Positions 1-11,537 of a stretch of 64,000 bases of DNA are shown here, in pieces. Source of the DNA: Papaver somniferum (Eukaryota > Streptophyta > Magnoliopsida > Ranunculales > Papaveraceae); the NCBI RefSeq assembly GCF_003573695.1, contig NC_039359.1, positions 80,157,538-80,221,537 of the forward strand. The letters run 5' to 3'. How positions within the stretch are numbered: position 1 is the stretch's first letter; each line of letters opens with the position of its first letter. Both the position numbers and the translations under genes were made by a program. The notes under the pieces were generated by a model. That model had not been told where the DNA came from. It searched no databases and saw only the letters and a program-made list of their open reading frames with translations.

Positions 1-2153
1 GACTTGAACTTATCTGTCACTCAAAAGTATATCTACTCTATCTCCTACTTCTTGAGACAAAAAGTCGTATGCTATATATAGATTTAGATTATACACATTT
101 GGTATTTCGAGCCGAGTATACCTCGCCTATCTATATCTAGAAATATGTGTTGGTAAGTGTTTCGCTTCGACCATGTTTATCTTTACCAAGTGACGAAAGT
201 CATGATATGTTTCAATCACTTTGAAAATTGCTTTGACGATAAATGGTGTAACAACTATATAACGTCCTCTAAGAATGTTTCAATGGTTGGAGTGAGATTT
301 TAGATTACATAACCAATGATAGACATAAGTATTGTTGTGGAAACACATATGTGCATAAGTCCTATCCCTTGAACCAAAGTTTGCGAACTTTGTTGATCAA
401 GAAAAACCGGAAGAATGTCTTGTTGCCAAGTCCGCGAACTGCCGAACTTCTCATCCCGAGAAATTCTGCTGGAGTTGACAAACTTGTTACGTGAGTACCA
501 GTCCGCGAACCCAGTCCGTGAACCAGCGGAAATTCTTTGCCGAGATTTTCTGATGGAGTTTGTAAACTCTGCCCGATTTCTTAAGTCCGCGAACCTAGTG
601 TGCGAACTTAAGAAGGTTATATATCTGAAGATGATTTCTGAACTTAAACTTATAAAGACTAAGGAATGCAAATTGCAAACCGTGGCTATAAAGTTCATGA
701 ACCGATTTAAGTGAATCAAATCATCTTTTCTTCAATTGTGTCTTGTGTTATGGTGAAGAAGAATATGGTTGGTACGAAATGCTCATATGGATAAACTTTT
801 GGTTAACTATTGTTGAACCAACAATGTACACGTTTGGGTACGGTTAACAAACCTAGAAGCGTACATTTCATTTGTGTATAACAATCTAAGTTTTCGATCC
901 AATGGTTGAGAAATATTAGCTTGAATCTAAATCAGTTTTTCATCTAATGGTGGATATTGTTTGCTTTGTGACCAAGGCGAAACCCTTATTTGAAAGACTA
1001 TATAAGGGGACATTTAGCAACTCTGCAAAACTAATCCCCACACCTCACCTGTGATACTAATTTACGTGCTAGAGTCGTTTTTCCTTTAACATTTGGTTTT
1101 CTTCTTCTAAAAACAGGTTAACGACTTAAAGACTTCATTGGGATTGTGAAGCCAGACCGATACTACTTTTATCGTAGTTGTGTGATCTTATCTTGCATCT
1201 TCTATCGTACGAGTACAATCAGATTGATTGGATTGAGATTAATATCTCCGATAGGCAGATATAAAAAGTAGTCACAAACATCTTCGTCTCATTGTTTGTG
1301 ATTCCGCAACATCTTGTTTCGCTAACATACGATTAAGATTGTTGTGAGGTGATTGATTTATCTAAGCTTTTCTTTGGGAATATAAGACAGGATAATCAAT
1401 TGGTTCCTGTTCACCTTGATTATTATCAAAAGACGGAACAAAAACTTTAGGGTTTTTCTATGGGAGATAGATTGATCCTTTGATAGACTTGTCTGTGTGA
1501 GACAGATTTGTTTATTGTTAAAGCCTGGGATTTTGGGTCGTAGCAACTCTTAGTTGTGGGTGAGATCAACTAAGGGAATCAAGTGCGCAGTATCCTGCTG
1601 GGATCAGAGGCGTAGGGAGTTCAACTGTACCTTGGATCAGTGGGAGACTGATTGGGGTTCAACTATAGTCCAGTCCAAAGTTAGCTTGGAGTAGGCTAGT
1701 GTCTGTAGCGTCTTAATACAGTGTGTGTTCAATCTGGACTAGGTCCCAGGGTTTTTTTTACATTTGCGGTTTCCTCGTTAAAAAAATTTCTGGTGTCTGT
1801 GTTATTTCAGTTTCCGCATTATATTGTTTTATCTTTATAATTGAAATAATACAGGTTGTGCGTTATATCATCAATTAGAGTAATCCAACCTTTGGTTGTT
1901 GATTATCATTGATTGATCCTTGGATATTGGTATTTGGTATCATCCAAGTTATTCCTTCTGTTTGAGTAAAGACTCGCTGATTTCTATTAGCTCAAGTAAA
2001 TCAAAACAAGAGAGAGATATTATCTCCTTGAGATACTTTTACCTAGATTGAGTCTGACTGTCTAGTTGATTCTCTAGAAAGTATTTCGGATTTAGTCCGT
2101 ACAGATTTCTAAGAGAAAATATTGGGTGGTGTTGTTAGACCCCCGCTTTTTCA
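1..2153 (+). mobile_element. Long copia-type LTR (3' part, 5' end outside or unresolved)
   Basis: Non-coding sequence with the layout of a long Ty1/copia LTR of SIRE/Maximus style. The upstream third carries several short repeats of the motif GTCCGCGAAC (about 430-610). A TATA box follows at about 1000, then a transcribed-type leader, and the block ends in a run of C and T closing with TTTTTCA at 2153. Immediately after 2153 the sequence becomes gypsy integrase in frame, so 2153 is a sharp insertion boundary. No primer-binding site follows, so this is either a solo LTR or the end of an element that extends left of the window. Family assignment rests on general layout only; the boundary is well supported. 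Confidence 0.6.
998..1009 (+). promoter_or_regulatory. Probable LTR TATA box
   Basis: The motif CTATATAAGGGG is followed about 30 bases on by a pyrimidine-rich leader. This is where an LTR promoter and the start of the R region would lie. It is inferred from motif and position only. Confidence 0.45.
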
Positions 2154-3125
2154 GTGGTCGACTGATTCAACAAGATGATTGCATTAATTCCATGTACAAA
2201 GACGGTAACGGGATCTGGTACAGCAAAGCTCTTCTTTGAGCATGTGTGGAAGCATTTTGGTTTACCTACTTCGATTATTTATGATAGGGGTAGTCGATTC
2301 CTTAGTCATTTTTGGGATTCTTTATGGAAGATGATGGAAACTAGGTTGAAGAAGAGTACATCTTTTCATCCAAAAACATACGGATAAACAGAAGTGGTCA
2401 ACAGGACTATGGTTCACATATTAAGGGGATATAATTCTAAGCATCCTAAAACGTGGGATGAGATTTTACCATATCTACAGTTTGCTTTCAATAGAGCAGG
2501 TCATAGTTCTTTGGGGAAATCTCTTTTCGAGACGTGCTATGGTTACTTACCACCAAGCCCTTTCGATCTAGTATTTTCTAGTGAGACCTCAATGGGGAGG
2601 AAGGAAGGAAGTGAACGAAAAAAGGCACAAAAGTTCTTGGAGAAAATATCTCAGATTCATGCAACTGTTGAAGCACAATTAAAGAAGTCACAAGCCAGAT
2701 ACAAAGAAAAGCATGACAAGCATCTTGTGCCTTGTAATTTCGGTGTTGATGACTTGGTATGTTTAAATTTAGGTAAGGAACGACTGAAGGGGGGAGGTAA
2801 TAAGTTGAAGCGATTGAAGTATGGACCGTTTCGTATTCTCGACCAGATTGGTGACAATGCCTTTCGTCTAGATCTGCCACCTTATCTAGGAATGTACTCG
2901 GTTATAAATGCCGAATACTTGAAGTTTTTTGAACCACCATCACTTGATGATGACGGAGACGACACTATGATCTTACCAAAAGTAGAAGACTTATGGTTTG
3001 ATATAGAGGAACCACTCAAGGAAGACTGCATATTGGAGCGAAGAATGACTAAAACACGACAAGGAGAGAAAGAAGCTTTTCTAATTGGATGTAAAGGTCA
3101 AGTTCCTAGAAACCAAGTGGTTTAA
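2154..3125 (+). pseudogene. Ty3/gypsy integrase C-terminal fragment
   Basis: Reads as the second half of a plant gypsy integrase. The block opens in the integrase core (VVD at 2154), continues through KHFGLPTSI and a 'SRFLSHFW' segment, then VVNRT and LQFAFNRAGHSS, and ends with the post-core KYGPFRILDQIGDNAFRLDLP region and a short chromodomain-like tail. Two in-frame stops break it: TGA at 2163-2165, where an Arg codon is expected, and TAA at 2385-2387 in the HP-K-T-Y-G-stop-TE segment, where Gln is expected. Both are compatible with C-to-T changes. The left side is cut off by the copia LTR ending at 2153. It normally catalyses cDNA insertion into host chromatin; this copy cannot be functional. 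Confidence 0.85.
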
Positions 3126-3204
3126 TAAGTAAAAAGAGACTCTCGAGTTCCCTAACCTTAATTTTTAACTTTCACAGGAGTTCAAGTTCTTCAAAGGGGG
3201 ACCC

Positions 3205-3695
3205 ATGATACAGGTGTATCCGTACTCCTTTAGGGAACTTAGTTTACCTCAAGCTAAGTTGAGGGAAGAATCCTATTCTAGGAAGGAATACTTGTTTAGG
3301 CAGAATTCCTAGTTAGGGAAGAGTTTTGTTTTAGGAAATACTCTTGTTTAGGAAATATATTCCTAATAGAAGTCTTTGGTCGGCTGAGTACGATGAAGGC
3401 TATAAATAAAGGGCTTTGGCTAATAGATAAGGACATATACTAGGTACAGAAAACCTAGGAGAAGCTTGGAACAATACTTGTGCAAGCTAGCAAACAGTTT
3501 AAGGCTGATCCACTGTTTAGAGAGATTGTGAGCATAACAAAGAGAGAATTGTAATTGTTTTCTTGTTCATAATCTAGAGAAAATATTTTCTTCAAATTAC
3601 TACTTGTGTTCTGTTTTCTAAGTTTCTCGTCTATTATTATTCTGAATTCCGCCTTTATAGTAATAGATACCAAGGTACAGAGATCATAGGTATCA
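3205..3695 (+). mobile_element. 3' LTR of the gypsy element
   Basis: A purine-rich tract (TCAAAGGGGGAC, about 3191-3202) precedes a block that begins TGATAC and ends GTATCA, a 6-bp inverted terminal match expected of LTR ends. The 491-bp length is ordinary for gypsy. A TATA box lies at 3401. The 5' LTR is not in the window, so the ends rest on the terminal inverted match and the tract. Confidence 0.65.
3401..3410 (+). promoter_or_regulatory. TATA box in gypsy LTR
   Basis: TATAAATAAA lies in the middle of the LTR, about 290 bases from its 3' end. This is the expected place for the U3 promoter. Confidence 0.45.
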
Positions 3696-4117
3696 ATCCA
3701 CAAACAAAAATAAAAAACCAAATTAATCTAAACATCCTATCATTGCTACTAAACACTATCCTGAAAAATTCTGACATGGAAGTGTCATTTTCGTAATAAC
3801 ATCCAAGTTAATTCAATCCGGTTAAACAAAATATACAAACACTTAACCAATTGAATGTCAAATACATTATGATTCGTTCGAATTCACAGACATCGGAAAA
3901 TCCAACTCATCGATCATATATATGGTCTTGTTAATGAATTTCAACCCAATTTTATAGAAATTAAGCCTCCAATTAATGTTGTATTGGGTACAACACCAAT
4001 CATAAGCCAATAAGAAAATAGAAAAATTTGCTTACCAAGTGATATTGTGGTTGCAGGCGAGGTTATTCAAGATGCCAATAACAAGTCTAATAAAAATGAG
4101 AAAGACATCGGAATACT
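3696..4117. other. AT-rich spacer, nothing recognised
   Basis: Low-complexity AT-rich sequence between the gypsy LTR and the hAT element. No sustained reading frame or repeat structure seen. Confidence 0.5.
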
Positions 4118-4125
4118 GGTACATA

Positions 4126-4971
4126 TAGAGGTGTAAATTGGGTTGTGCTAGCACGAGCACAGCCCAGCCCAGCATGCTAAAATCTGAGCCCAACCCAGCC
4201 CAGCACGTGATTTAACACAGCACGGCCTAGCACGATAGTTTCATGGGTTGTGCTAGGTTAGCCTAATCGGCACAGTAGCAAATCACGCGGCACGGATAAG
4301 CCCGTGGCCCAGCCCAGCCCAGCACGTCATAGCATGCACAAGTACACCATATAAGAAGGCAGAATACATCATATTTTGTGTAAATTTCACAAAAGAGTCA
4401 CTATACTAGCTAGTTTTTGACATTTTATGCTGGCTTATTTTTATAACAACACATATAATACCTAAATATTTGGAAAATATATTTCATTTTGACATTTTAT
4501 GCTAGATTATTTTTATAACAACACATACAATACCTAAATATTTGGAAAATATATTTCAATATCGTTGTTATAATGTCGTTACCTATATTTGACTAGAACA
4601 TTAATTTACATGACAATGATCCAATTTTATATTGATGGGCTATTTCTTTTTATTGAATAAACTTGTTAATTTTACTTGAAATAATTTCAAATGATATGTT
4701 GTCTATTTAGATTCTCGTGATAATATCCGACTTAATGTATACCATTAAGTGATTTCAAATTATTTATAACACGTGTGCCAGCACGGCACAACACGGCCCA
4801 ACACGTTTATTCGTGTGTTGTGCCCGTGGGTTGGGCTGTGATTAGCTTTTGACTAGTAAAGCACAACACGACACATCACGTTTAAATCGTTGGCACAGCA
4901 CGACACATGGCACGTGAAGCACGCAACTTCGTATGTAGGGTTGTGCTGGGCCGGCACGTTTTACACCTCTA
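4126..4971. mobile_element. Non-autonomous hAT-type element 1
   Basis: Bounded by inverted ends TAGAGGTGTAAA (4126) and TTTACACCTCTA (ending 4971). A perfect 8-bp target duplication GGTACATA flanks it at 4118-4125 and 4972-4979. The subterminal 200 bases on both sides are crowded with GCACG and CCCAGCC words, the usual hAT subterminal transposase-binding clutter. The 846-bp interior is AT-rich and codes for nothing. TIR style and the 8-bp duplication place it in the hAT superfamily; it would depend on a transposase encoded elsewhere. Confidence 0.88.
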
Positions 4972-4979
4972 GGTACATA

Positions 4980-6311
4980 ACTCTGGATTGCAAAAGGTCA
5001 GCTTTCTTATCTAAGAAAACGTTCTTAGTTCAGTTCGGTAGAATGTGGGTCTCCAAAAACTAATATGTCATGGGTTGAATCGTATATTTTGTACAGTTCA
5101 TACTTATTATGGACTTTCTACAAAACTCAATTTTGCTAAAGGCACATATCTGATTGCGCTTTTCCAAATGTGGCTTATGAACTTTGAATAGAATCCTGAC
5201 TCAAGAGCCTGCAGACTTAACTCAAGACACTTACGTCAGAACAATTAATAATTGTTGAACAATTACTAGGCAATGTAAAAGTAACAACAAAAAAAACTTA
5301 AGAGTTTCTCTACCCTAGTTAGTAATTCGACGAATAATTTGCCAGAAATTCTGAATTGGTCACTACCGCATAAAACCCTGAATAGTTTGAATCCCAATAG
5401 ATAAATGGTTGTCACCCTTGGAAGGCTTATGCATATGGTGGCATGAGGCACATAAAAATTATGGATAAACAAGGATGACTTAATGTAATTGCTACTGCAA
5501 GTTTTATCGATTATTATAAGCACTCACCTAAATAATTTATTATTTTGATTTTTAGTTGTTTCAAAAATAACAATAATGGAAATACCAACTGTTACATTTG
5601 TTCTACTAATGACGATAGGGTTTAGATAGAAGAAAATAAAAAATAGAAGAATAAGGAATAAAATCAGATGGAATAGAAGAATAATATATCTGGTTGTTAT
5701 CATTTAAGTTTTAGTTTTAGTTTTACTTTCGTGAACTTTAGGTTTTTCAATGTTGTGGTTTTAAATTTAATTTAGTTAATATTCGTTAATTTGTAATCCA
5801 CTTTGATCCTTTGTATAATTGTTCTCCCTTGATATGTGTTATCGATTTTAATCTTTCTTCAATATCATGCTACTAATATGTTAGATTTTTTATTTTTTGA
5901 TTACGATTATTATAAGTTGAGTTGGATTATTTATTATTAACTAAAATTCAATGAAATATGTACTACAAAAATGTCATACAAAATTAGTTATATTTTAATG
6001 AGGTGACATATTAGATGAACTACAACAATATGTTGATCCCCTGAAACATCAAATGCAAAGCAAATACTCAAGGTGGTTCGAAAACACCTTAAATAATTCC
6101 AACTGGATATAAAGTGACACCAGTATGTCTGACCAACAATTAATCTTTGTTGCTTGTTTGATTAGGTTGATGAAAAATGTGATTTTACTAGTACTTAAGA
6201 AATTGTGCTTAGCCGACACAAAACGAATCCAAACCATAATATGTAAAGTGATGAGAAGCATCAAATAACTGAAAGAGGCATTGTAATTAATACTACTGGA
6301 CATGTAAAACG
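4980..6311. other. AT-rich spacer, nothing recognised
   Basis: Very AT-rich DNA with only short accidental frames on either strand. No splice-flanked exon, RNA gene or element end was found. Confidence 0.5.
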
Positions 6312-7031
6312 TGTTAGAATATATGGTATATTCTAGATCAAGTCATAAAACCAAGTCCGATAACAACTCTAATTACCTACTTATTTTATCTAAATATGTT
6401 TCCCTAGTGAACCCAGTTAGCTTGTTCTAGGTTTTGATTCGTCCTATTATTTCGAAATAGGAATGACTTGTGTAATTATAAATTCATCTCAGTAATTACT
6501 AAATATATCTAATATAATTAACCCCATGGGGTTTGTCTGTAGATATAGGTTAAATTAACTAAACCACATCAATTCTCTTGTATTCTACTTTTATCTTTGA
6601 TTTATCTTATCATAATTTAATTTGGTATCATAGCTTAAAATCAAATTTCTTAGTTTGGTTATATTTATTAGTGAAAAGAAATAAGACAATGGAGAATAAA
6701 ATCAAATAATTTTCCGTTAACCACTTAAGACATCCAACGCATGAGGTTCAAATTCCAAGGTCCGTGAATGAAGATTGTATGCCTAAGTACAAGCTACAAA
6801 GTTTGGTTTACAAGGTTCTATTTTCAATATATTATTTAAGTTGCACGCTTGTCCAACTTTAGGGGGAAGGATATTGGAATATACGGTGTATTCAAGATTA
6901 AGTCAGAAAACCAAGTCGGTAACAACTCCAGTTACCTGCTTATTCTATCTAGATAAGTTTCCAACACAGTTAGCTTGTTATAGGTTTTGATTCATCCTAT
7001 TATTTTTATGAATATGAATCACTTGTGTAAA
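6312..7031 (+). mobile_element. TRIM-like miniature LTR element, 3' LTR truncated
   Basis: The left LTR (6312-6612, 301 bp, TG...CA) is followed by a primer-binding site at 6623 and about 250 bp of non-coding interior, then a polypurine tract TTAGGGGGAAGGA at 6859-6871. A second LTR copy starts at 6872 (TATTGGAATATACGG against TGTTAGAATATATGG) and can be aligned to about 7031, where similarity stops after CTTGTGTAA. So 160 of about 300 bases of the right LTR remain. With no coding capacity and an interior this short, it is a terminal-repeat retrotransposon in miniature. Confidence 0.75.
6623..6634 (+). other. Primer-binding site (initiator tRNA-Met)
   Basis: TGGTATCATAGC differs by one base from the usual TGGTATCAGAGC complement of initiator tRNA-Met. 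It lies 10 bases inside the left LTR end, which sets the orientation of the TRIM as plus. Confidence 0.7.
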
Positions 7032-7034
7032 TTG

Positions 7035-7192
7035 GGATAACATTTTAGTTTCCGGTTAACTGTTTTTCTTTGTGTTTGGGTTTTGTCACCTCTACACTAG
7101 AGGCTTTGGAGTTACTTTCGGTCTCCTTTCCTTGTATTCTTTGGCCATTTCAGATGGGTTTCCTTCATCTATATATGTTTTCCGATAAAAAA
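7035..7192 (+). mobile_element. Probable LINE 3' tail
   Basis: T- and TTG-rich non-coding sequence ending in CCGATAAAAAAAATG, a form common at the 3' ends of plant L1-type LINEs. It abuts the truncated TRIM LTR, so its insertion may have removed that LTR's end. No coding part is present. Confidence 0.35.
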
Positions 7193-7709
7193 AATGATTT
7201 CTCCGTTACCTCAAGTCACACTCGGTTATATAAAAATATTCAGTTTAGTTATTATATTAAGGATTTGGTGGTCTAGCAACCAAACTTCAAAATTTCATGC
7301 CTACGAATTGTCTCTATTAATAAACAAACTTCAGATATAAGCTAGCTTAAAGCTAAGAAAATAAGTCAATGACAATTAGTTGCTCAAAACAGCAAGATAA
7401 CGAGATAAGGTTTAGATTTGCAAAATAATTGACTTATGCCAAATTCACAAATATGTCACGCTCTCGGAATGTGGAGCTAAAGTTCAAAAAACTTCAATCA
7501 TAAAGAAAGATTTTCAACAAGATCAACAGGTATGCCTCAAAGAGCTAACTGGATTCTAGTGTATGAGGTCGGGTCCTTGAGTAAGATTAGATTACACTTA
7601 ACAGTTTATAGACATTATAAACTCAAGAAGAAAGATAATCTGCATCATGGTCATGCAAACGGAGCTAAAAAATTTGCATTCAAAAGAAAGCATTATAAGA
7701 TAAGTCAGT
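7193..7709. other. Spacer, nothing recognised
   Basis: AT-rich sequence up to the LTR start at 7710. Its last five bases (TCAGT, 7705-7709) match the five bases after the distal LTR (TTAGT) with one difference, so this end is the target site of the gypsy element. Confidence 0.5.
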
Positions 7710-8117
7710 TGTAAACACCCTTAAATTATCATAGGGTAATGAGGAGACTAATCCGAGTACACAATACAATTATCTGGAGAACTCTATCTCTTTCTGAGAG
7801 AATTCTCTGCTTTTATAGGCAAAGCCTGTCATGTCAGTACCGTACACGTGTACCCTAATATCTTTTATGGTAAGGCTTCTATTATTAGTCGTACACATGT
7901 ACTATCACAGCTGGGGTTATCTACGCACCCACTGGTTATCTTTCTCAGGGAAACCCACCTCTGGGGCATCCCACTCGTGTTGTGTCATCGCTCATAGTGA
8001 CCTCGACTTTGCTAATAGTGGCTTCGGTTGTAGTCAGGGCTTCGTCAATGGTGGCTTAGGTTAATACCCGAAGCCCCCATTCGTGTCTTCGGCATTGGTC
8101 GAATTCATGTGTTTACA
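7710..8117 (-). mobile_element. 3' LTR of the Tat-like gypsy element
   Basis: 408 bp, TGTAAACA to TGTTTACA. It is closely similar to the copy at 14178-14582 along its whole length, which points to a fairly recent insertion. The next bases rightward are the polypurine tract in reverse complement. Confidence 0.9.
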
Positions 8118-8581
8118 TTATCCCCTTGACTGTTTTTTCAAGACTTGCAGACTTGGAAATCAGTCATGACTTGTATTCAGGATGCGTCTTCTTGATCGTT
8201 TCTCCCTTCTTGGAGCCCCATGTTACTCATAACTTTAGGTTTGGATTCTTATCGGCTGAAGGGGTTGTTTCGACATCCGAATCTGTATCGCCTCAATGAA
8301 AAATCCTAAGGATTCTATTCTCCTTGGGTCATTCAGGTTTTACCCATTGGTTTATCACTCATGGGGTATATCTTTCTTCTGATGTTTCATTTCCCATTGA
8401 TTGGCTGACGTGTATGCTTATGTATCATGCCGACTGTTCATCTTTCTGACATCTCCTCGTATAAAATCCATTTTCTCCTTCTTCTTTTTTATTTTTATTT
8501 TTGACATCTTCCCTTTCTCTATCTCTTTCTCTTCTCTGTTTCTTATTGTATCTAGTGGTCCTATTAGTTTCGAATTTCAGG

Positions 8582-9684
8582 ATGGAACCGCCAATATCCG
8601 GTGCTGGTAAGCCGATATCACTAAAAGATTGGAAGTGGGAGCACTTCGCTTGTTCGGTCCAGAATCAACATGCAACCGTAATGCCGGGTCTATTTTCCAG
8701 GACGAGATCATCCCTAGATTGAAGAACATAGGGTTTCATTTTGTCGATACTATCACAAACTTAATGGTTCCGAAGTCACCCCCCCTACAAAGCTTCCCCT
8801 TGAGAATTTCCCCCGACTATGCATCGAACATGGGGATTATCGAGACCCTTCTATCGAGTTTACCTCCATCACTCTTGTTAGTTACGAATGGTCTTCTTGG
8901 GAACATTACATTATGTAAAAGCCACAACATGCTCGGCGTATTCGGGCGCTTAATATTGAGCATGGCTTGGACATTTCTGCTCATCGTAGTATCTTTCGGT
9001 CCAATAAAGCTCTTCCCTATGCTTTTCTTCGGTGGGTTGCCGGTGTTCATACCTTAGTCTTTGAATGGGGGAGGCTTCCCCCATGTTGGAATATGTTGTT
9101 GCCCTTACGGGGTTACCCATAGTTTTCATGATTTCGAAGAGGCTGACCCCGGAACCATGACTGATACGTACTTGACGCTGTATAAGGAGTTGGTGGAATT
9201 CCGAAAGACCATATCACGTAAAATGAGTGCTCGTGCAACTGAGGGCTTTACGAGAGAGGATAAACGTGCTTCTCTTTCGGGTTGGATGAGTTATTGGTCA
9301 CCTAAGGTAACTGAGGCATCTAGCAAGAAGGACCTTCCCTCGGTCGTGAATTCTTACGAGCCTCCTTCCCATGGTCATGGCGAAGATGCCGAACTAGCTG
9401 CATTCTTATCATATTGGCTAATTCATGACTTTTTTGAATGTTCTCCTAAGGATATCATTCAAGAGGATGTATTTCGGATAGCTGTGAAGATGGCACAGGG
9501 GGTTACGTATCTGTTGGCCCCCCATGTTCTTAGGTGGTGTATATCGTCCTTTGGATTACTGATCTGGGATACGGAAGCTACCAACAGCCCCCTGCATGTA
9601 ATTGAGAGTTACGTCCCCCAAGCTTCTTGCAGATGTGGTTCTGGAAACGCTTTCCCGCAAGCAGGTCGGAAGTTAATGATCTAG
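8582..9684 (+). pseudogene. Antisense ORF with plant mobile domain (PMD), frameshifted
   Basis: Starts at ATG 8582 (MEPPISGAGKPISL) after a CT-rich leader. The coding signal moves between frames: it leaves the first frame near 8700, runs in a second frame to about 8870, then a third frame shows FEWGRLPP and LPLRGYP near 9050-9110. That is the place and form of the PMD segment where a Trp-Gly precedes a proline-rich helix. The last open part (9061-9684) contains AAFLSYWLIHDFFECSP and AVKMAQGVTYLLAPHVL, the second PMD hallmark. At least two frameshifts make it non-functional. PMD proteins occur in transposons and as a few domesticated genes such as MAIL1 and MAIN. The orientation is opposite to that of the host retroelement. 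Confidence 0.7.
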
Positions 9685-9812
9685 TTGTGAGAAATGATGT
9701 AATACCCGGTCTGAATTCAAAGGGTATTTTTGTCTTTTAACAAAAGGGTATTTGGTAATTTTAAAAGAAGGGTAATCTGGTAATTTTACTTCATTTTGGT
9801 AACCTAGATAAG

Positions 9813-11532
9813 TGAAAATCGTTTTACTCTCTCCAGCTAAAAAGAATTAAACACGTTGAATTAGTTATGATGAATTAAATAATATTAATTATTCGTTGTT
9901 GACACTTGTCCTGCTTGTTAGACTAGACTAAGAATTTCCCTAGTAATGGGAAGGAAATGTGGGATAAGGCTTACTCCCCCTGACCTGACTTTGAACCACT
10001 ATCTTTGATTTTCCGCTACGTTAAACGTGTTATTAGAGAATTATATTCTATTTCATTTTTTTACTGCATGTCACGTTGTGATTGGCTCTTGACTTAATTT
10101 GTTAGTATGATAAGAGAATTTGAATGTAACTTTAGCATCCTGTTTTAGCAGAACAATAAGACTGGTATACTTGGTGTATACTGTGAACCGAGCCATAGGT
10201 CACTCCTTAAAATTTAGATGCGCCGACTAAAGTATAACCCACCGACTTACCGAGTATATATAATCTAGGCTTGTCACATTTTTAAGGGATTCTCTTAGGT
10301 TTTATCTTTTTAGTTATCTTCTTCCTTGTTGTAACCCTTCGATTAGCAGCCAGCGGCATGGAGGCATGACCGGCATGACTTTGTCATGGTTTAGGCGCGG
10401 CCAAGCTAGTATTTTGGCATAGTGTTAGACGTGGTCAAAAATAGGGTTTTGGCATAGTTTAGGCGCGACCAAAAGTAGGGATTGGCATTGCGCCAAAATT
10501 TGCCACGCGTTTGGTGGAGAACTTGGACGGCTGAGATTTGTATCTCAGAAGGAAGGGTGGTTGTTGATTGTTCCAACCCTTCGTTGGGCAGCCAGCGACA
10601 TGGAGGCATGGACGACATGGCTTTGGTGCGGAGGTGTGGTTGGCATAGCATGCCATTGGCACGGTGGTGCGGCTGGCATTGTCGGCATTCCTTTGGCGCG
10701 GAGATGTGGCTGGCAAGGCATGCCATTGGCACGGTGGTGCGGTTGGCATGGTCGGCATGCCCTTGGCGCGGAGATGTGGCTGGCATGGCATGCCATTGAC
10801 ACGGTGGTGGTGCTGGCATGGTTGGCACTCCTTTGGCACGGAGATGTGGCTGGCATGGCATGCCATTGGCACGGTGGTGCGGCTGGCATGGTCGGCATGC
10901 CTTTGGCGTGGAGATGTGGCTGGCATGGCATGACATTGTCACGGTGGTGCGGCTGGCATGGTTGGCATGCCTTTGGCGCGGAGATGTGGCGGGCATGGCA
11001 TGCCATTGGCACGGAGGTGAGACTAGCATGGTCGGTATGCTTTTGGCACGGAGGTGTGGTGGGCATGGCATGCCATTGGAACGGTGGTGCGGCTGGCATG
11101 GTTGGCATGCCTTTGGAGCGAATATGTGGTTGGCATGGTCGGCATGCCTTTGGAGCGGATATGTGGATGGCATGGCATGGCATTGGCAAAGTGGTGCGTC
11201 TGAAATGGTCGGCTTCCTTTGGTGCGGAGATGTGGCTGGCATGGCATGCCAATGGCACGGTGGTGAAGCTGGCATGGTCGGCATGCCTTTGGCGCGGAGA
11301 TGTGTCTGGCATAGCATTCCATTGGCACGTTTGGATAGTACGCGTGGCTGGCATGTGTAGAGATGATGTCAGTCAGTACCGGGGGCCCTGCCGTGGAGCA
11401 TGGCATATATATAAAAAAGGTACCCGGTAATTTTACGCAGACATGTTGAATGTTTCAATAAATGTGCTAGTGGCGACATTATTACTCAAGTGTGATGTCA
11501 CTGTTTGTCTAAGCTAGAAACCACCATAAACA
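9813..11532. mobile_element. CATGCC-rich solo long LTR, copy 1
   Basis: Member of a family with three copies in this window. The right end CCACCATAAACA (ending 11532) matches the ends of copies 2 and 3 and is followed by GTAAG. A possible left flank ATAAG at 9808-9812 matches that duplication with one difference, but the left 500 bases do not resemble the other copies, so this boundary is uncertain. The interior carries CATGCC-rich sequence and a 70-bp tandem array. The right part includes a GGTACCCGGTAATTTTAC segment and a TATATATA stretch (about 11407) shared with copy 2. It interrupts the coding region just downstream of the gypsy protease. Confidence 0.55.
10610..11330. repeat. 70-bp tandem array
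   Basis: The word GAGATGTGGC recurs at 10701, 10771, 10841, 10911 and 10981, exactly 70 bases apart, with degraded units on both sides. Each unit holds GGCATGG, GGCATGCC and CCATTGGCACGGTGG words. The long open frames on both strands here follow from the GC-rich repeat, not from a gene. Confidence 0.9.
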
Positions 11533-11537
11533 GTAAG

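Noticed and set aside
300..719. 139-codon minus and 99-codon plus frames near the left edge
   Set aside because: They overlap in opposite directions inside the copia LTR and are driven by repeated GTCCGCGAAC words.
10600..11330. CRISPR array
   Set aside because: The 70-bp units are repeated end to end without unique spacers, in a plant LTR.
10406..11430. Long overlapping open frames on both strands (up to about 300 codons, His/Pro/Cys- or Trp/His-rich)
   Set aside because: They arise from the GC-rich 70-bp tandem array: open in several frames at once, with repetitive peptide and no known domain.
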